From positions 30,472,293 to 30,536,292 of the forward strand of contig CM035173.1 in NCBI GenBank assembly GCA_020205615.1: 64,000 nucleotides of DNA, given 5' to 3'. The notes beneath the pieces are model-generated. The model saw only the letters and a program-made list of their open reading frames with translations, did not search any database and was not told the origin of the DNA. Below, piece by piece: positions 12,416 to 26,000 of the stretch (position 1 is its first letter; each line of letters begins with the position of its first letter). The translations under genes were made by a program, and so were the position numbers. The stretch comes from Panax quinquefolius. Its lineage: Eukaryota; Streptophyta; Magnoliopsida; Apiales; Araliaceae.

Positions 12416-12878
12416 GATGGTATTGTCGAAACAAAAATTGATTGATTAATTAATAAATATACGGTTAATTGAAACTAATATGGTGTTAGTTTCACTCGCC
12501 GTCGTCGTAGGACGACGAGACAAAAATGGCACCTCACCGGATTGCTCCGCCGGGCAAAATGGGGAGAGAGAGGGGAAACCTCTCTTTGTAAAAATTAAAT
12601 AGAGGCATACAACAATTAGAAAAGATGCATGGGAGTAGAATTGTTTGTTACAATATTTGTGTTGTGGACTATGTTTAATGTGCCAATAATAAGATGTATG
12701 TATCTATAGTGTGTAAGTTTTTAAATTAATTAGGGGATTGTCCTTCATTTTAGGGAATTAATTAATTAAGAAGATTGTTATTCTTAGGTAGGAGGACAGA
12801 ATGACTAGTTAATTTGCTAGCTTCCCCAAATTGGGAGATGATTAACTTATAGTTTTCCTCATTTCGAAAGCATAATTA

Positions 12879-12882
<4 letters not shown>

Positions 12883-12946
<64 letters not shown>
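12883..12946. repeat. (TA)n microsatellite
   Basis: About 32 TA units, the longest dinucleotide run in the gene island. Confidence 0.95.
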
Positions 12947-12947
<1 letters not shown>

Positions 12948-13123
12948 CCAAGGACAGGTTCTTGGATCCACTTAATTGTTTTGTGACAAACCCCATCTAT
13001 ACTTTTTCTAAACATGCATTTTATTTCAAAATAAAAATTGTATTTCATTGGTTGAAGTGGTCTTGTGCGCATTGTGTTAGCCAAAACTTGATTCTTGAAT
13101 TTCTGTTTAAAAAACTATAATAA

Positions 13124-13125
<2 letters not shown>

Positions 13126-13165
<40 letters not shown>
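13126..13165. repeat. (TA)n microsatellite grading into (TATG)n
   Basis: TA run followed by gtatgtatgtatg. Confidence 0.95.
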
Positions 13166-13177
<12 letters not shown>

Positions 13178-14209
13178 GTGCGCGTTACATTGTCAACTTA
13201 CTATTAGATTTTAACAAGGAATTCAATAAGAAACACATTAAAAATAAAAATATGTGAACTGCCCCGTTTTCCATATTGATTTCATATTTTCATCCTTCCT
13301 TTTTCTGTAATTATATTTTCATATTATTTTCCTCCTTATTTCACGTGGATCATTTTACGTGTTGTTCTGTCTGTCACCAAGTTGCATGTGAGTACCCGCT
13401 CTTCTCTCTCTCTCCCCCCATTCCCCTCCCCTCCCCCTCCCTCCCCCCTCCCCTTCAGGGTCAATGAATGTCACTCACGGATCTTGGCCTTAACTTCACC
13501 AAATTTATACACTTTAAGAAAGCCTTTATTAGTCCACTAATTAATGAGCTTCACATTCAATTTTTGTCAACAGTATGCAACTAGACTGATCATAAAGGGA
13601 AATTATACATTTTTCAACAAATAAGTGACGAAATTTAAATTACAATTAATTAACGTGAAAGTTTATGTCATAAAATATAAAAATTATAGTAATCATTCTT
13701 AATTTTTACCAATCATATACATATATGCATATATGTCACAATTGTACGATTGAAATTTTTTGCAATACATAACCGAACTAATTTTGCTAGAAATGATATC
13801 ACCTTAGACCCATATAAGTTGGCGTCCGCTACAAGTTGATAATGAAAGAAACGTCTTAAAAATTTTTACTAACAATGAAATGAAAAAATATTGTGGGTTG
13901 TTTTTTGTGGGTGGTGAATAATCTTGTTGATTTATTGTGAAGAGCAAGAGAAATGCACTATCCCTCAAAATAAAAATTGAACAATCTTTGCTTAGTTATG
14001 AACTCGAGGAATTCCCATTCATCACGATTGCAAATAATTGTGTATCAAGTAAAGGGTTGCATTTCATGACAAAAAAAATATCAATAATTTTAATTTGTAA
14101 ATGTTCTTGTAGTGAAATTGTAAAATTTGATCAAGAGCTAAGCTCTCAGTTTTCTGTCTAATAGAAATTAATCATCATATATATCTTGTACAGTACTTTC
14201 ACTGTTCTG

Positions 14210-14215
<6 letters not shown>

Positions 14216-14258
<43 letters not shown>
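14216..14258. repeat. (TA)n microsatellite upstream of TPR gene
   Basis: About 20 TA units, roughly 130 bp before the TPR reading frame. Confidence 0.95.
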
Positions 14259-14259
<1 letters not shown>

Positions 14260-14388
14260 CCAGTAATTTTTTTATTAGTAACCCACAAAAATTATAAAAA
14301 ATAACGAGTAAGTTCTTCATATTTTAATTCACAGGTTAGTAAACTTTATGCAATCTCGATCAACGAATGCACCAAAAGATCACAGCAG

Positions 14389-16295
14389 CTGCTACTCAGA
14401 AGCTCTTCCACCCCAGTTGCTCAATCCCTCTTCTCAGATAGTCCTCACAGAGAATTCACCACCACCAATACCAAAAACCCACAAACCCATTATCACTGCT
14501 CTACTAAAGAATTTAACTCTAGCATCCACCACCATCTCCACTTGCGCTCTTTTTTTCTGGACTCGTCACCAATTGCTCATAATTCCCCTTCTGGGTTCTC
14601 TGAATTCAATCCAAAAACCCATTCATTTCCTCTCAAATCATTCAGAAGAGCTCAATCAGAGAGTAATCTTGAAGGGCTAGCCTCAACTAATCTCAATTTT
14701 GACGATTTTCATAAATTTTTGCACAAATCCAGTAAATCAATGTTGAGAACAGAACCATCTTTTTCAATTTATAATTCTGAAGATGGGTTTGGGGAAGAAA
14801 GTGAGAATGGGTGTTCGCCTTTGGAGAGGTCTGTCACTATTGGAGATAGTATAGGTAGTGGGGAATTCAGTTTTGGGAAGAAAGGTATGGGGTTGATTGA
14901 GGAGGATGATAATGAAAAAGAACAAGATGGTGATGAAGAAGAGGCTTTGAATGGGTTTAAGAATCTGAGTATAGAGGAAATTGTTAGACCAGTTAGTCCT
15001 CCAATGTATCTTGCTACAGGGTTTGGGATGGATGGTAATGGTGTCGGTGGTGGTGGTGGTTTTGGTGTTGATTTTAGGCCGCCCTGTTTCGATGAGGGTG
15101 GTGATGTTGAGGATTATTACAAGATGATGGTTAGTGAGGATCCTTCTAATCCTTTGTTTTTGAGGAACTATGCCAAGCTTTTACAGGTGGGTTTTGTTCT
15201 TTATCTTTGTTACAAATTAGGTTTCTCTTGTTTGTCTGTTTCTTTTGTTAATACTTGTTGTCAATCTGATTTATTAAAACATTTACAATTAGTAAAATGC
15301 AACTGTGTTTAGTAATATTGAGCTCCATCTTACATCTATAAGAATTGCACTTATGATTGATACATGTAACAGATATTATACAAGTATTACAATACTCAAT
15401 TGATTCTTTTAAAGATGATACTTTGGTTTTGAAAAGTTAATCCCAAGCAAAAGGCATGTAAATGATAGATCAGGTGGCTAATATTTGAACAGTCTGGAAA
15501 ATATTGTAATGATAGGTCTTGTTGTCCCGAATATGTTGTAATGTTATGTTGATACTACAATCACCTATCTTCCCAAGTGACTGAGAAGCCATCATTTCAG
15601 ATAAAGGAACATGCTTTTTGAAGTGTGGAGGCCTCTTTCTCTTATTCTAGCTCATTGCAGTTAAGAAATAGTTGGAAATGGCGAAAAAAGATGGGGCTCA
15701 AGTTCTGGAAATGCACTTGCCCTATTTAAATTTCTATAGGGGAAAATGCATAGATGAGATTCCCCCCCCCCCCCCCCTCCCTCCATTCCTTTTCTATATT
15801 TTGCATTTTTTAAATTTTATAACCTTTTCCCTACATGAAGTGTTTGCAATTAGCATGCTTTTTGCATTGTTTTGCTTTTTTATTTGTTACTTAAATTTAA
15901 TAGAATGCTTTGTTTGTTTCCTAACAGTCCAAGGGTGACCTTTCTGGAGCTGAGGAATTCTACTTCCGTGCAACACTAGCAGATCCAAAAGATGGTGAAA
16001 TATTGTTGCAATATGCTAAATTGGTGTGGGAACTCCACCGCGACCAAGATAGGGCCTTAAGTTACTTTGAATGTGCAGCTCGTGCTGCTCCTGAGGATAG
16101 GTGAGTGGTATTTTCATCATCTTTGCTTCAGATGAAGTAGATATCTCATTTTGCATTGAAAAAGGTCATTTATTCTGTATTGTGAACATTCAATAACAAG
16201 ACTCCATTTAACAACTCTTTATGTATCTCTCCAAACTTGATTATCCTCTCCATCCATAGCAACCAAATCAATTTTGTGAAATTTATGATTTTTTA

Positions 16296-16326
<31 letters not shown>

Positions 16327-19087
16327 TTTTGCTTTACGAGCCTAGTGTACATAATCTTTTGGGAGCTAGTTGCATAAGATTGGATTATTCATATTTGTGG
16401 CATAGATGTGCTTTTATTTCCCTAAGCTTGTGAATACTTCGTGTTAACATGGGCGTATGCCCATGTTAATGGAATGTATTTGCTATAGAAAGAAAATAAT
16501 ATAAACAGAAACTCTCATCATTTCTAAAGTGTACAATACTTATGCAAGCTATGCAGGGGAATCTACCATTTCCTGTTAGATAAATCTATACCTTCTTCCT
16601 GTCACCTTCATCACTGTCCCTTACAGTGGTTTAAAATGTCCCTTGGTTGACAAATGATTTCTTTTTTGCAGCCATGTTCTTGCAGCATATGCTAGTTTCT
16701 TGTGGGAAATTGATGACGACAAGCAAGAAGATTTTGTTGCATGTACCGATCACATCCAGGTGCTTTCATAATCTTATATTCACGTGCTAAAGTATAACTC
16801 ATTTTCTGGACTCTATTAATGTTCCAAGAATGCATCTCAGATTGAAGACGAAATTCTGATTGAACTTCAGAACTCACCTTACGAAGAAAGACCGGTTAGC
16901 CCACCCTTACATCTTGCAGTTGAAGCAGAGCTTGGAATAGATGTGGCTAGTGTTGGTGGTAACATTGGTAATATTGATTATACAGCAACAAACCCTGGTG
17001 AAGGTGTCAATGTAGAGGAGTATTACAAGAGGATGGTGGAAGAAAATTCTTGTAACCCTTTGTTTCTGAGAAATTACGCGCAATTCCTTTATCAGGTGAG
17101 ATCTACATGTCCTTTCTCATCATATTTGTTGAAGCTCGAACTTTATTCAATATATAATTTGAGTTCCATAGAGTGAATAAAGTTTTCCATTATCACTAGT
17201 TGAGTCAACTTCAATGCATGCCAATAATTAACTGATTGACTGATGTTCTATCTACTGGCTGCTAATGAACGACCATAGTGGATAACTGGGACCTATTCCT
17301 CACTTAGCTTATGAGTCCATAGATTTAAGATCAGCCTGATTTTATGGAAAATCAATTGATATGCTTTTCAGATAAGTGGTGGTGATAGTCGAGTCAAATT
17401 AGTTCAAGGTCCTTGAACTTCAAGAACAACTTCAGTGTAGCTATCCAACATGCTAAAATTTGGATGTTCTAGCTAATTTACGTAATATTTACACATCTTA
17501 AGAGTTAATTCATCAACTGTAAACTGTAATTGCCCAAAGATGACACAGGTGACTTCTAGTACAGGTAAACTCTCCAGTAAATTTGACATGATCTTTAAGG
17601 CAATTTGATTTTACTCATGTTACCAATAGGGAGATGTTATATCTCTCTTTTAGTTCAGCCACTTAATTCTGCTTCTGCGAAAGCAGAAGATCTACAATCA
17701 TTTAGAAATAATAGGCGGCATATGATATATAAACTTTGGGCTATTGGTTAGTTGATTTGAATACTCATACAATACAGGCCTACATAGTTTCCTGCAAAGG
17801 CAGTCTAGTAGTTATGGATGGAAGCAAGTTACTTCTGATTTAAGGGGTTTACTCAATTTTATCGTGTACCATTTCATGGAATTTAACATGACAATTATAG
17901 ATGAATATTTAATATGATACAAAACCTCAAATCGAGTTCATTTGCTATCTATAAGACATGACCGATGATTAAATGCCCATGCATTCGGAGCAGAAAGACG
18001 CTGAGCGATGCGACTTTATTTCGTGCTTGTGACAGAATACAACTGCGTTGTAGAGGGTTTGACTGCTCTTTACTGAACCGCCTAACATTTCAAATATCTG
18101 CACATATTTCAAAGGTATGAGACCTTTGATTTCCATAAAGATGAGTGTTAAGTTTGAAAGCTTATGCACCTTGCCTTCAGTAGAGGCTCCAAGTATGGTA
18201 GGTTTTGACATTATAGTAACATTCCATGGAGAGTCACCACAAACACATGCAAACATGTTTAATTGTGGTTCACTGAAAGTGGAATTTGTAATAGTGAAGC
18301 ATGCGGATTTAATCATATTTCTGCTTTTCTGTTATTTGTGGTCTGTTTTATATATGGTTTATAATTTGAACTCTTACTCTTTCGCCTTGCAGTCTAAGGG
18401 AGATCCCGAAGGAGCCGAGGAATACTATTCACATGCAATACTAGATGATCCTGAAGACAGCGAACTAATTTCGCAGTATGCTAATTTGGTGTGGGAACTT
18501 TATCACGACCATGATAAAGCCTTGTGTTACTTTGAGCGAGCAGTTCAGGCTGCTCCAGGAGATAGGTATGTATCTTCTCAATATTCCATAATATCTACAT
18601 GCAAATAAATATAATTGTTGAGAGTTTTTCACATTCTTTTATGACCAAAACTCCTAAAGCGTCGTAAAGAATGCTGGGGTTACCATATTAACCAAGAACC
18701 AGAATAAACCCTCTTAAAGTTGACATTCTAATTGGAATTATCTTGTGAAGGGATGCAAATCAGTATTATTTGAAATTTTGGAGACTCAAAAGTTAAAATA
18801 TGAATTCATTTCCTTATATGTTGGGTGTGCCATATTATCACGCTACAAGAAATAGCTGCTAGTAGTTTGACTCGAGTGGAAGTAGGGATATTTTTATATC
18901 ATTATGTGCAGTCTTCAATGTTTGAGGTTTCTTGATTCTGAAATATTCATTCCCCATTTCCAGCCATATTCTTGCAGCATATGCTAGGTTTCTATGGGAA
19001 ACTGAGGATGAAGATGAACATAGCAAACCCCAAGATGACATTCAGCTGCCAGTTTTTCAAGTAGCAATGACACCTGCGAATGCTTAG
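14389..19087 (+). CDS. TPR4: TPR-like protein with duplicated module
   Basis: Six exons: 14389-15186, 15928-16100, 16672-16759, 16841-17095, 18393-18565 and 18964-19087, all with GT-AG borders and matching phases, about 536 residues. The N-terminal frame reads LLRSSSTPVAQSLF, expected after Met in this family, but the preceding codon is CTG (14389-14391). The frame is open upstream to a stop at 14302 without any ATG. The next in-frame ATG is at about 14740, which would remove the conserved FRRAQSESNLEG. Exons 1-3 end in RPVSPP, YYKMMV, NPLFLRNYAKLLQ, SKGDLSGAEEFY and HVLAAYASFLWE. Exons 4-6 repeat the same series (RPVSPP, YYKRMV, NPLFLRNYAQFL, SKGDPEGAEEYY, HILAAYARFLWE). Exons 2 and 5 are both 173 nt. 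The modules are TPR-like helical hairpins for protein binding; the partner is unknown. The symbol rests on similarity to Arabidopsis At1g04530 as remembered. Confidence 0.8.
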
Positions 19088-20021
19088 CTCTTAACATCTA
19101 ATTGAGACAAAGGAAGTTAGTTCAACGAACAATGGCACTATAATGCTGTGTTACAATTTTAAATAATGACATCAAATGGGAGGTGTTCTGATGTACTTTA
19201 GATTTCTTGAAAAGAATAAACTGTTGGTATGTAGTTGGCAAAGCCGTGATTCACTGAAATCAATGTTTTCATTTTATTTTTTTTAGAATGCTTTTCTAAG
19301 CAGAGAGCTTTCAGTAAATAAGATGGTATATATGCACTTGCATTTGGTTTCAACATTTGTCTCTTCGGTGATGAGTTATATGATCCAAGGAGAATCGGAA
19401 AGGAGTATGACAACCGTTGAAGAGAGCTAGCTATATACAAGTTTACTTCACATCTGATGACAGCAGACTAAAGTCTTCTCATCTCAGATTTCCTTTTTCT
19501 CTTGTTGTGGGAGTTCACTATTATATTTATAAAACAAGCAAATATTTGACCATAAATGTTACCCACTTCTGTAGCCTCAGTCTACTCGTTAAATTGTTAA
19601 TGTCAACAATTTGTAGCGTTTAGCTATATCAGTGCTTATTCATGCTCTTGGTATGCATCACAATTCACAAAAACTACAATCTGCTACCTTTTAATGTAAC
19701 AGAACAAGCAACTGCCTGTCAGAGCCCTTTAAGTTTTCACAGCATGAATGCAGCAAAAAATATATATAAATAAAAAACCGGAAGCATGATCTTAAATTCA
19801 CAAAGATTAGACAAACAAAAATTGCATTGGCCATTCCACTAAGTTCTTTAAAATATAACTGAGAAACTACCATAAATTATAATGTTGTTATTTCCCAGTA
19901 CAACTAATAGAAAAGTCTTCTAAAAATACTTCTCGCTCTACAGACCTATACTGTGAATGTGCTGAACAAAAATGACTTTACCCAAAACTGTCTCCCTGGG
20001 TTTCAGAAAGATTTGAGCTTT
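19088..20021. other. Convergent 3' region between TPR and G3BP genes
   Basis: Holds the 3' UTRs of two tail-to-tail genes. The ORFs at 19198-19440, 19417-19623 and 19691-19873 have no family features and are taken as chance. Confidence 0.6.
19215..19220 (+). terminator. Polyadenylation-type AATAAA after TPR gene
   Basis: AATAAA lies 128 nt after the TPR stop, in the gap before the convergent G3BP gene. Confidence 0.45.
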
Positions 20022-23000
20022 TCATTTGGAAAGGTTTGATCCATTCCTTGACACTTGCTGACTGCCTGAAAACGGTCTTTCTTGCCGAGGAGTCGGCCGA
20101 TAGTAACCATTCCCATTTCCTTTCGGTCTGCTGTAGTCACCATCCTGACCACTACCCCTGCTGAAATTACGAGCACCAGAGTGTCCCCTTGATGCATCCA
20201 TATGGTAGCTACCCCTGCCTCGACCTCTTCCTCCTGTTTAGGAAATTTAATTATTAGATGATGATATGGCAATAAAAGCTAACATAAGACATTCATTGGA
20301 GACAGCAAGGAATAGATATGGTGCATGTAAGAAAATGTTCCATGCTCTGCCTAAATGATCTTAACCAATAAAAAAAAGGGACCAATGAACTAAAGAAAAA
20401 ATAATACTCGCTCCAATTTGAACAATAGAAAGAAAATTATTTTTCCTCCCATCCCAAAATAAGATATCACTTTCTTTTTATAGGAAAATAAGGGTTTACT
20501 TGAAAATCAATATACCAAATCTTGTTATACTTGGAGGTTCTGATCTTGATCATCTATATATTTTAGCCAAAAAAGGGAAGGAGAGGTTTCATGTTGCAAC
20601 TAAAAGAATTAGGTCGGCAAATGATAAATCGTTTACATGCAAAATAATAACTGTGCCTAAGCTATTGCGTATACACAACATCATCCAACTACTCAGAGCA
20701 CTTGACCAGTAGTCCAGTACTACAACATCATCAACATTGAGTCTATAAGAATTATGCAGCTTTTACTTTACTCCCTCCGTCCCATTTTTATAATGCAAAA
20801 AAAAAAAATTTGTTTTTTTTGGAACGAAATTAGGACATTCCAAAAACATGTTATGTATCGACTACAAATTTTATAATCATTAAATTCTAGATATATTTGT
20901 ATGTTAGATTTTCAATATATTAAGATGTATAAAATATACACTCCCTCTGTCCCACAACTATTGCAACACTTCCTTTTTAGGAAATTTTTGTGAACTTAAA
21001 TGACCAACTTACCCATAGTCATACCACTTTTATCATTTGTATATATTATGGGTCTATCCACTAACTAAAAGTTTTGTGTTTCACACTCTTGAAGTACTCT
21101 CTGACAGATTCGTTTGAAAGTTTCTTAAATTGTGTGCAAAAAGTTGTTTTGCAAAATTTGTCAGATGGAGAGAGTAATATATGTTTTTGGAACATCTTAA
21201 AATCCATGGCAAAAAAGTCATATTTTTTGAATTATAAAATGGGACGCAGGGAAAAGATATTCTAATCGACTAGAATGCATATATGAATATACTAACGCCC
21301 TAGCAAAGCAAATTCAAAGGCACAGAAAATAGCAATGTCAGTAAGAAGCAGAAGCATTGAGTCAGAACAGCCTATACAGGTAAAGAAATTTCAGCTACGT
21401 ATAAAATAATTACATAAAAAATATTGCAAAAAAAAATCATGTGTACCAAAAAAAATGGAAGTATAAGGCATCACAGTTGACATGTCAAGCCAGCGATGCC
21501 AACTGGAATATATAGGATAAATTTATAGTATCATTTTGAAGCAGAAATTTAATGACTTGGATAATTAAAGTGAAACATACACACACGAACATGATATAAT
21601 ACTTGAAAGAAGAACGTAGTGCATACTTCCTCCACGGAACACATTGATTCTGTTTGCTCTCCTCCCCTCGATGTATACTTGTTGTCCAGCTATCTGGACT
21701 GTTGATGCCTACAAAGAAATCATCAAAACACAAACCCCTCATTACATACATAATCCAGTAAAAAAACAATCAAAAGGATTATTGTACATTTTTGTCTTGA
21801 TCCAGAGCTCTGAATATCTTTAGCAAAACCAAAGAGACCAATAAGATGATAAAATAAAATGAGTGTACTAAAATGAAGTTCTTGTTACCTTGATTGCATT
21901 TTGAACTCCAGCAACATTTTCAAATTCAACAAATGCGTAACAGACATCAATATCCTTCATCGATAAATGCATAGTAAAATATTAGTTTTATTTCCATGAG
22001 GCAGAATTCAGGGGAACATCCAAAAGAGCAGCTGAAAGAACTTACCTTTCGGGTTCTAATGGCCACACCATCAGGCTTGAGTTTACCAAATTTCTTAAAT
22101 TCCTCCTCAATTTCGAAAGCACACACAGTAGATGGCACATTTCTCACATAGACAGATTTTATTTCACCTGTAAAAATCAAGTTGTGCAGAAATCAGGAAC
22201 TGGGGCGGATACTACAGGAGCACACAAATACACGTATGAATATCTGTCATCTGTGCGAGAAAAGCACAGGCAAGCGTGCACGCTGACACACAAAAACACA
22301 TTATATTATAAAAAATTATCTACCCTATGCTTGTGTATGTGCTTTTTCCTTTTAACTATTCACAGCAAGATGGATAGATAATAGCTCAGATAAGTAACAG
22401 AAGAAAGTAAATTGATATTTCCAAGAACTAACAACTATAGTTCTTGAACATAAATTTCTTGAAAACATAGAATCAGTGATCAGGAATGAAAAGATTATAT
22501 AACAAAAGAAAAAACTATAAAAGTCACCTTCATCTTCTATAGCTGAAACCTCTTCTACAGCCTCAGTTCTGAACATGTCAACAGTAACCGATGGTGCAAA
22601 AGCCGGCTGACTAGAGGGCTCTGATACATGATTCCACTCTGAACCAGGAGGTGTGGTCTTGTTAAAAGACGACTGAGCAGGTACTGCCGGTGCAGATTGT
22701 CCCTTTGCAACCTGTAACTTCAAAATGACAATCAAGCAGAAACTCAGTCCCATGATGTCACAACAGATTTCAACTTATAACAGTCAAAGATGTAGTGCAT
22801 ACAATAGAAGCATAAGTGTGCTTCTGGGGCTCCTCAACAGGAGTAGACAGATGCTCCCGTACGGGGTTCAGTGTACTTTGAAGTGAACCATTTGACTGTA
22901 CTGCAAAATTGTCTTCTAGGATATTTTCAGTTTCTGGGACTTGCTGTAGCCGTTGCTCTGGGAAACTGTAATTGTCAACTCTACCATTTTGCTCAACATT

Positions 23001-26000
23001 AGCAGGAATGACAAACTCTCTGGCCTGAAAATCTCCGCCGAGCATGTAGTTGGACACTGCAGAAGAAGTATTGTCATTTACAATCTACTCCCCAAAATAG
23101 AATCACACCTTATAACAGACTAAGATGTTATTCGCAGAGGCACCAATCCTCTTTCTGATTCTGGTTAGTACTTAGGAATTTCATTGGAGTTCAAGTACAA
23201 CTATTATACTGTGTTCTGGAGGTTAGCTGAAACATTAAGTTTAAGACTATCATCTTATGCACAATTATTCAGCCTCTTATAGATTCTGCAGTCAGTTAGC
23301 AAACTTCTAAAATACAAGTATGAGCAGTATACCTTGCTCTCGAGTAGCAGTTGAAGTATTCAGTTTGGAATCATGAATTCTTGGAGCTAAATAGGCTATT
23401 GGATGCTGGTGAATTTGATCCTCAATAAAGTGAAAGATATCATTGAGAACAAAGTAGCCTGTCTCCTGAGGTGCAAGAAAAAATGTCTGAACAAAATTCC
23501 TCCTTCCATTGAAATCCTTTAAATGCACAGAACCTGAAACCAAAACAAGAACACCTCCATTCCAAGATTCTAGAGAGTGTGCTGTCTTGATTTCTACTCC
23601 AGTATAATTGAGTGACATGATAAGCGCATGGATTTGCTGCCAGGAAAGAAACAAACAAACATGAACTTATAAATACAAGTCAGAAAGATATGAATGAAAA
23701 AGACGAGGACTATCAAAATGCAAAATGGAGGAAGAATATACATTCTAGGATTGGAAATAAGCATTTATATCAAAATAAATGAATTTCGCAAGCATGATAC
23801 TGGGGTCTTGCAAGCCATCAAATTTAGAAATGTAAAGTAATGAACCATATTGAATTGAAATTATAGCTTCCACCATCACTCAATTTAATTTAGTAATACA
23901 ATAATTTAAAGATAATTAAGTAAACTCTTCTTAGACATAACCTCACTTCTTTTAATATATAATGAAAATATAAAATATGGCATGAGAATCGCCCAGCTAA
24001 TCAAATACAAAGTACCAGTTATCTATGTAGGTTACCAATGAATTCAGAGGTTTTCCATTTATTTTCTCCCCAGCAGACTATAAAACTATATACAGCGTAT
24101 GAAACAATTAGAAATGGAAAAAATGTATATTGACAAGTAAATTTATCAAAGTTATTACACGAAAAATCAAATTGAGAAAAATAAATGAAGAGAATGGAAT
24201 TGTAACTCATATGAACAAGAAATATGGATAAAAGAAAGTGATAATGAATTATATACTTGAGTAACTTGATAGGAAGAATGTGAACTTCCCAACCCCAAGA
24301 AGATATATATGATCAAAGCCCCATCCCTCTTCCCCCCATTCAGCCAAAGGATCAATAAAAGAATCCAAAGACCTCATAAAAGGACTTGGAACCCCATAAG
24401 TAATGCATACTAAACCCAGAAAGCCCACGGTACAGTACCAAAATGCCATTAATCAAGCATCATCAGGATGCTTCCTCACTCAACCCTTTTCAACAACTTA
24501 AAACATCTAGATTCTCACATGGCACAAGATAAAGCACTCAAAAACAAACAAAATGATACTTTGAAACATGAGAGCAAACTTTCAAGTCAAAAACCCATAT
24601 AACGCAAGTTAATGTGAAGGTTTATGTTTAGAGACAATTTGATCATGGATGAGTTCAGTATACGGCAGACATGTTAGCAATTGGTGCTGCATGTGCAATT
24701 ACTATTTTTTAGTTGTGTAAGAGTCTCTTGGTTCATGTTTTTCTTGTATAATGGTTACTATGAGCCCTGACCGAGCTTTTGGGCCATCTTTATGGAAGTT
24801 GCCATTATTGGATAGTCGAGAGGCTTTGTACAGAATCAGAAAGTCACTGATCTGTGCAATAAAAAAAGAGCAAATTGCAGACTTATTTCTAAAGAAGTGG
24901 AAACACCGGTCTTTGAGCTTTAAGATCTAGACACTAGAATCTCCAAGTTTAGTTTGGACAGAAAGCCCAAGCCTTCTCATTTTTTAAATTATTAGTGATA
25001 TGAGCTTGTGACAGTTGAGTATGATATGCACGTTGTTTTCCTTGTTATAGTATCTCTCAAAGTCTCAACTTGTCAAAAATTAAATAAAATAATAATGTGT
25101 CTGGTGTCCCCCTCTGAAGCTAACTTCTTCATTTACCACCTTTACCACCACATACAGAGTTCATATTCATGTCAACTTGTGGAAATTCCTTTTTCTTAAT
25201 TGATGATTGAACTCTCTTTTATCGATTTTCAATTTGCATAAATCTCTTGAAATTGTATGTTTGTTTGTGATAAGAATAATAACTTAATTACAAGAAAAGA
25301 TTACATAAAATACACCAGGGGATTAACTGAAATCAAATCCAGGTAGATTTCCATTTAATATTTTATCATATTCTTCAATCAGACACATAAGTATTAACCA
25401 ACTCCCCATACCAACTAGAAGGCAGTATAAGAAAAATGAACTAGAATTGCTCATTGGTCAATAAAAAATGCGATTAGTTTAGACACTGAATAATTATAAA
25501 TCAGACCCCAACAATTCAAGGGGAGGGGGGAATGTGTCAAGTAAAACAGGTCACTTAAACTGAGACGGATGAAGTATTAATTAAGAGCAATTTCTTTGCT
25601 TCTACTCTTTTTTAAAAACTGTGTAATGCTTTTACCACAACAAAAAATAACATGACAATCGTAAGTCCACCATTACTTCTCTCAAAGAGCGACAACTCAT
25701 AAACTCTAAACGCTTTTCAATAGTTGAAGTATCACTTAAAAAATCAATTAAACATAGAAGTTAAATAAATCATTCAAAAAACTATCCCAGATTCCCAGAT
25801 TCCCAGTTTCCACTACTTCCATGTGCCAAATCATCCATCAAAATCCAAAATACTAAACGAAACACTTCAACTGAAGATTACTCCCTATCATTATCTACAT
25901 ATTTAATACAGATAAAAGTTACCAGCATTGCTGAGGCAGTCTCTCTGATGTTTCCATCAATCCGAACTAACGTGCTTGCATCACTATAAAACTGGTGAAC

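Larger units (their letters stand above)
12416..14388. promoter_or_regulatory. Shared upstream region of divergent C2 and TPR genes
   Basis: No gene was recognised. The region separates two head-to-head genes, so both promoters must lie here, but no convincing TATA box at a fixed distance was found. It holds three TA microsatellites (12883-12946, 13126-13165, 14216-14258) and a CT-rich tract at about 13395-13455. The short ORFs in it are composed of these repeats or AT-rich sequence. Confidence 0.55.

Noticed and set aside
14348..14680. 110-residue ORF starting with ATG at the TPR gene 5' end
   Set aside because: It is in a different frame from the conserved TPR protein and lacks family motifs.
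15763..15778. Poly-C run in TPR intron 1 and T/G run near 16305-16325
   Set aside because: Simple homopolymers in introns, prone to length error, with no sign of function.
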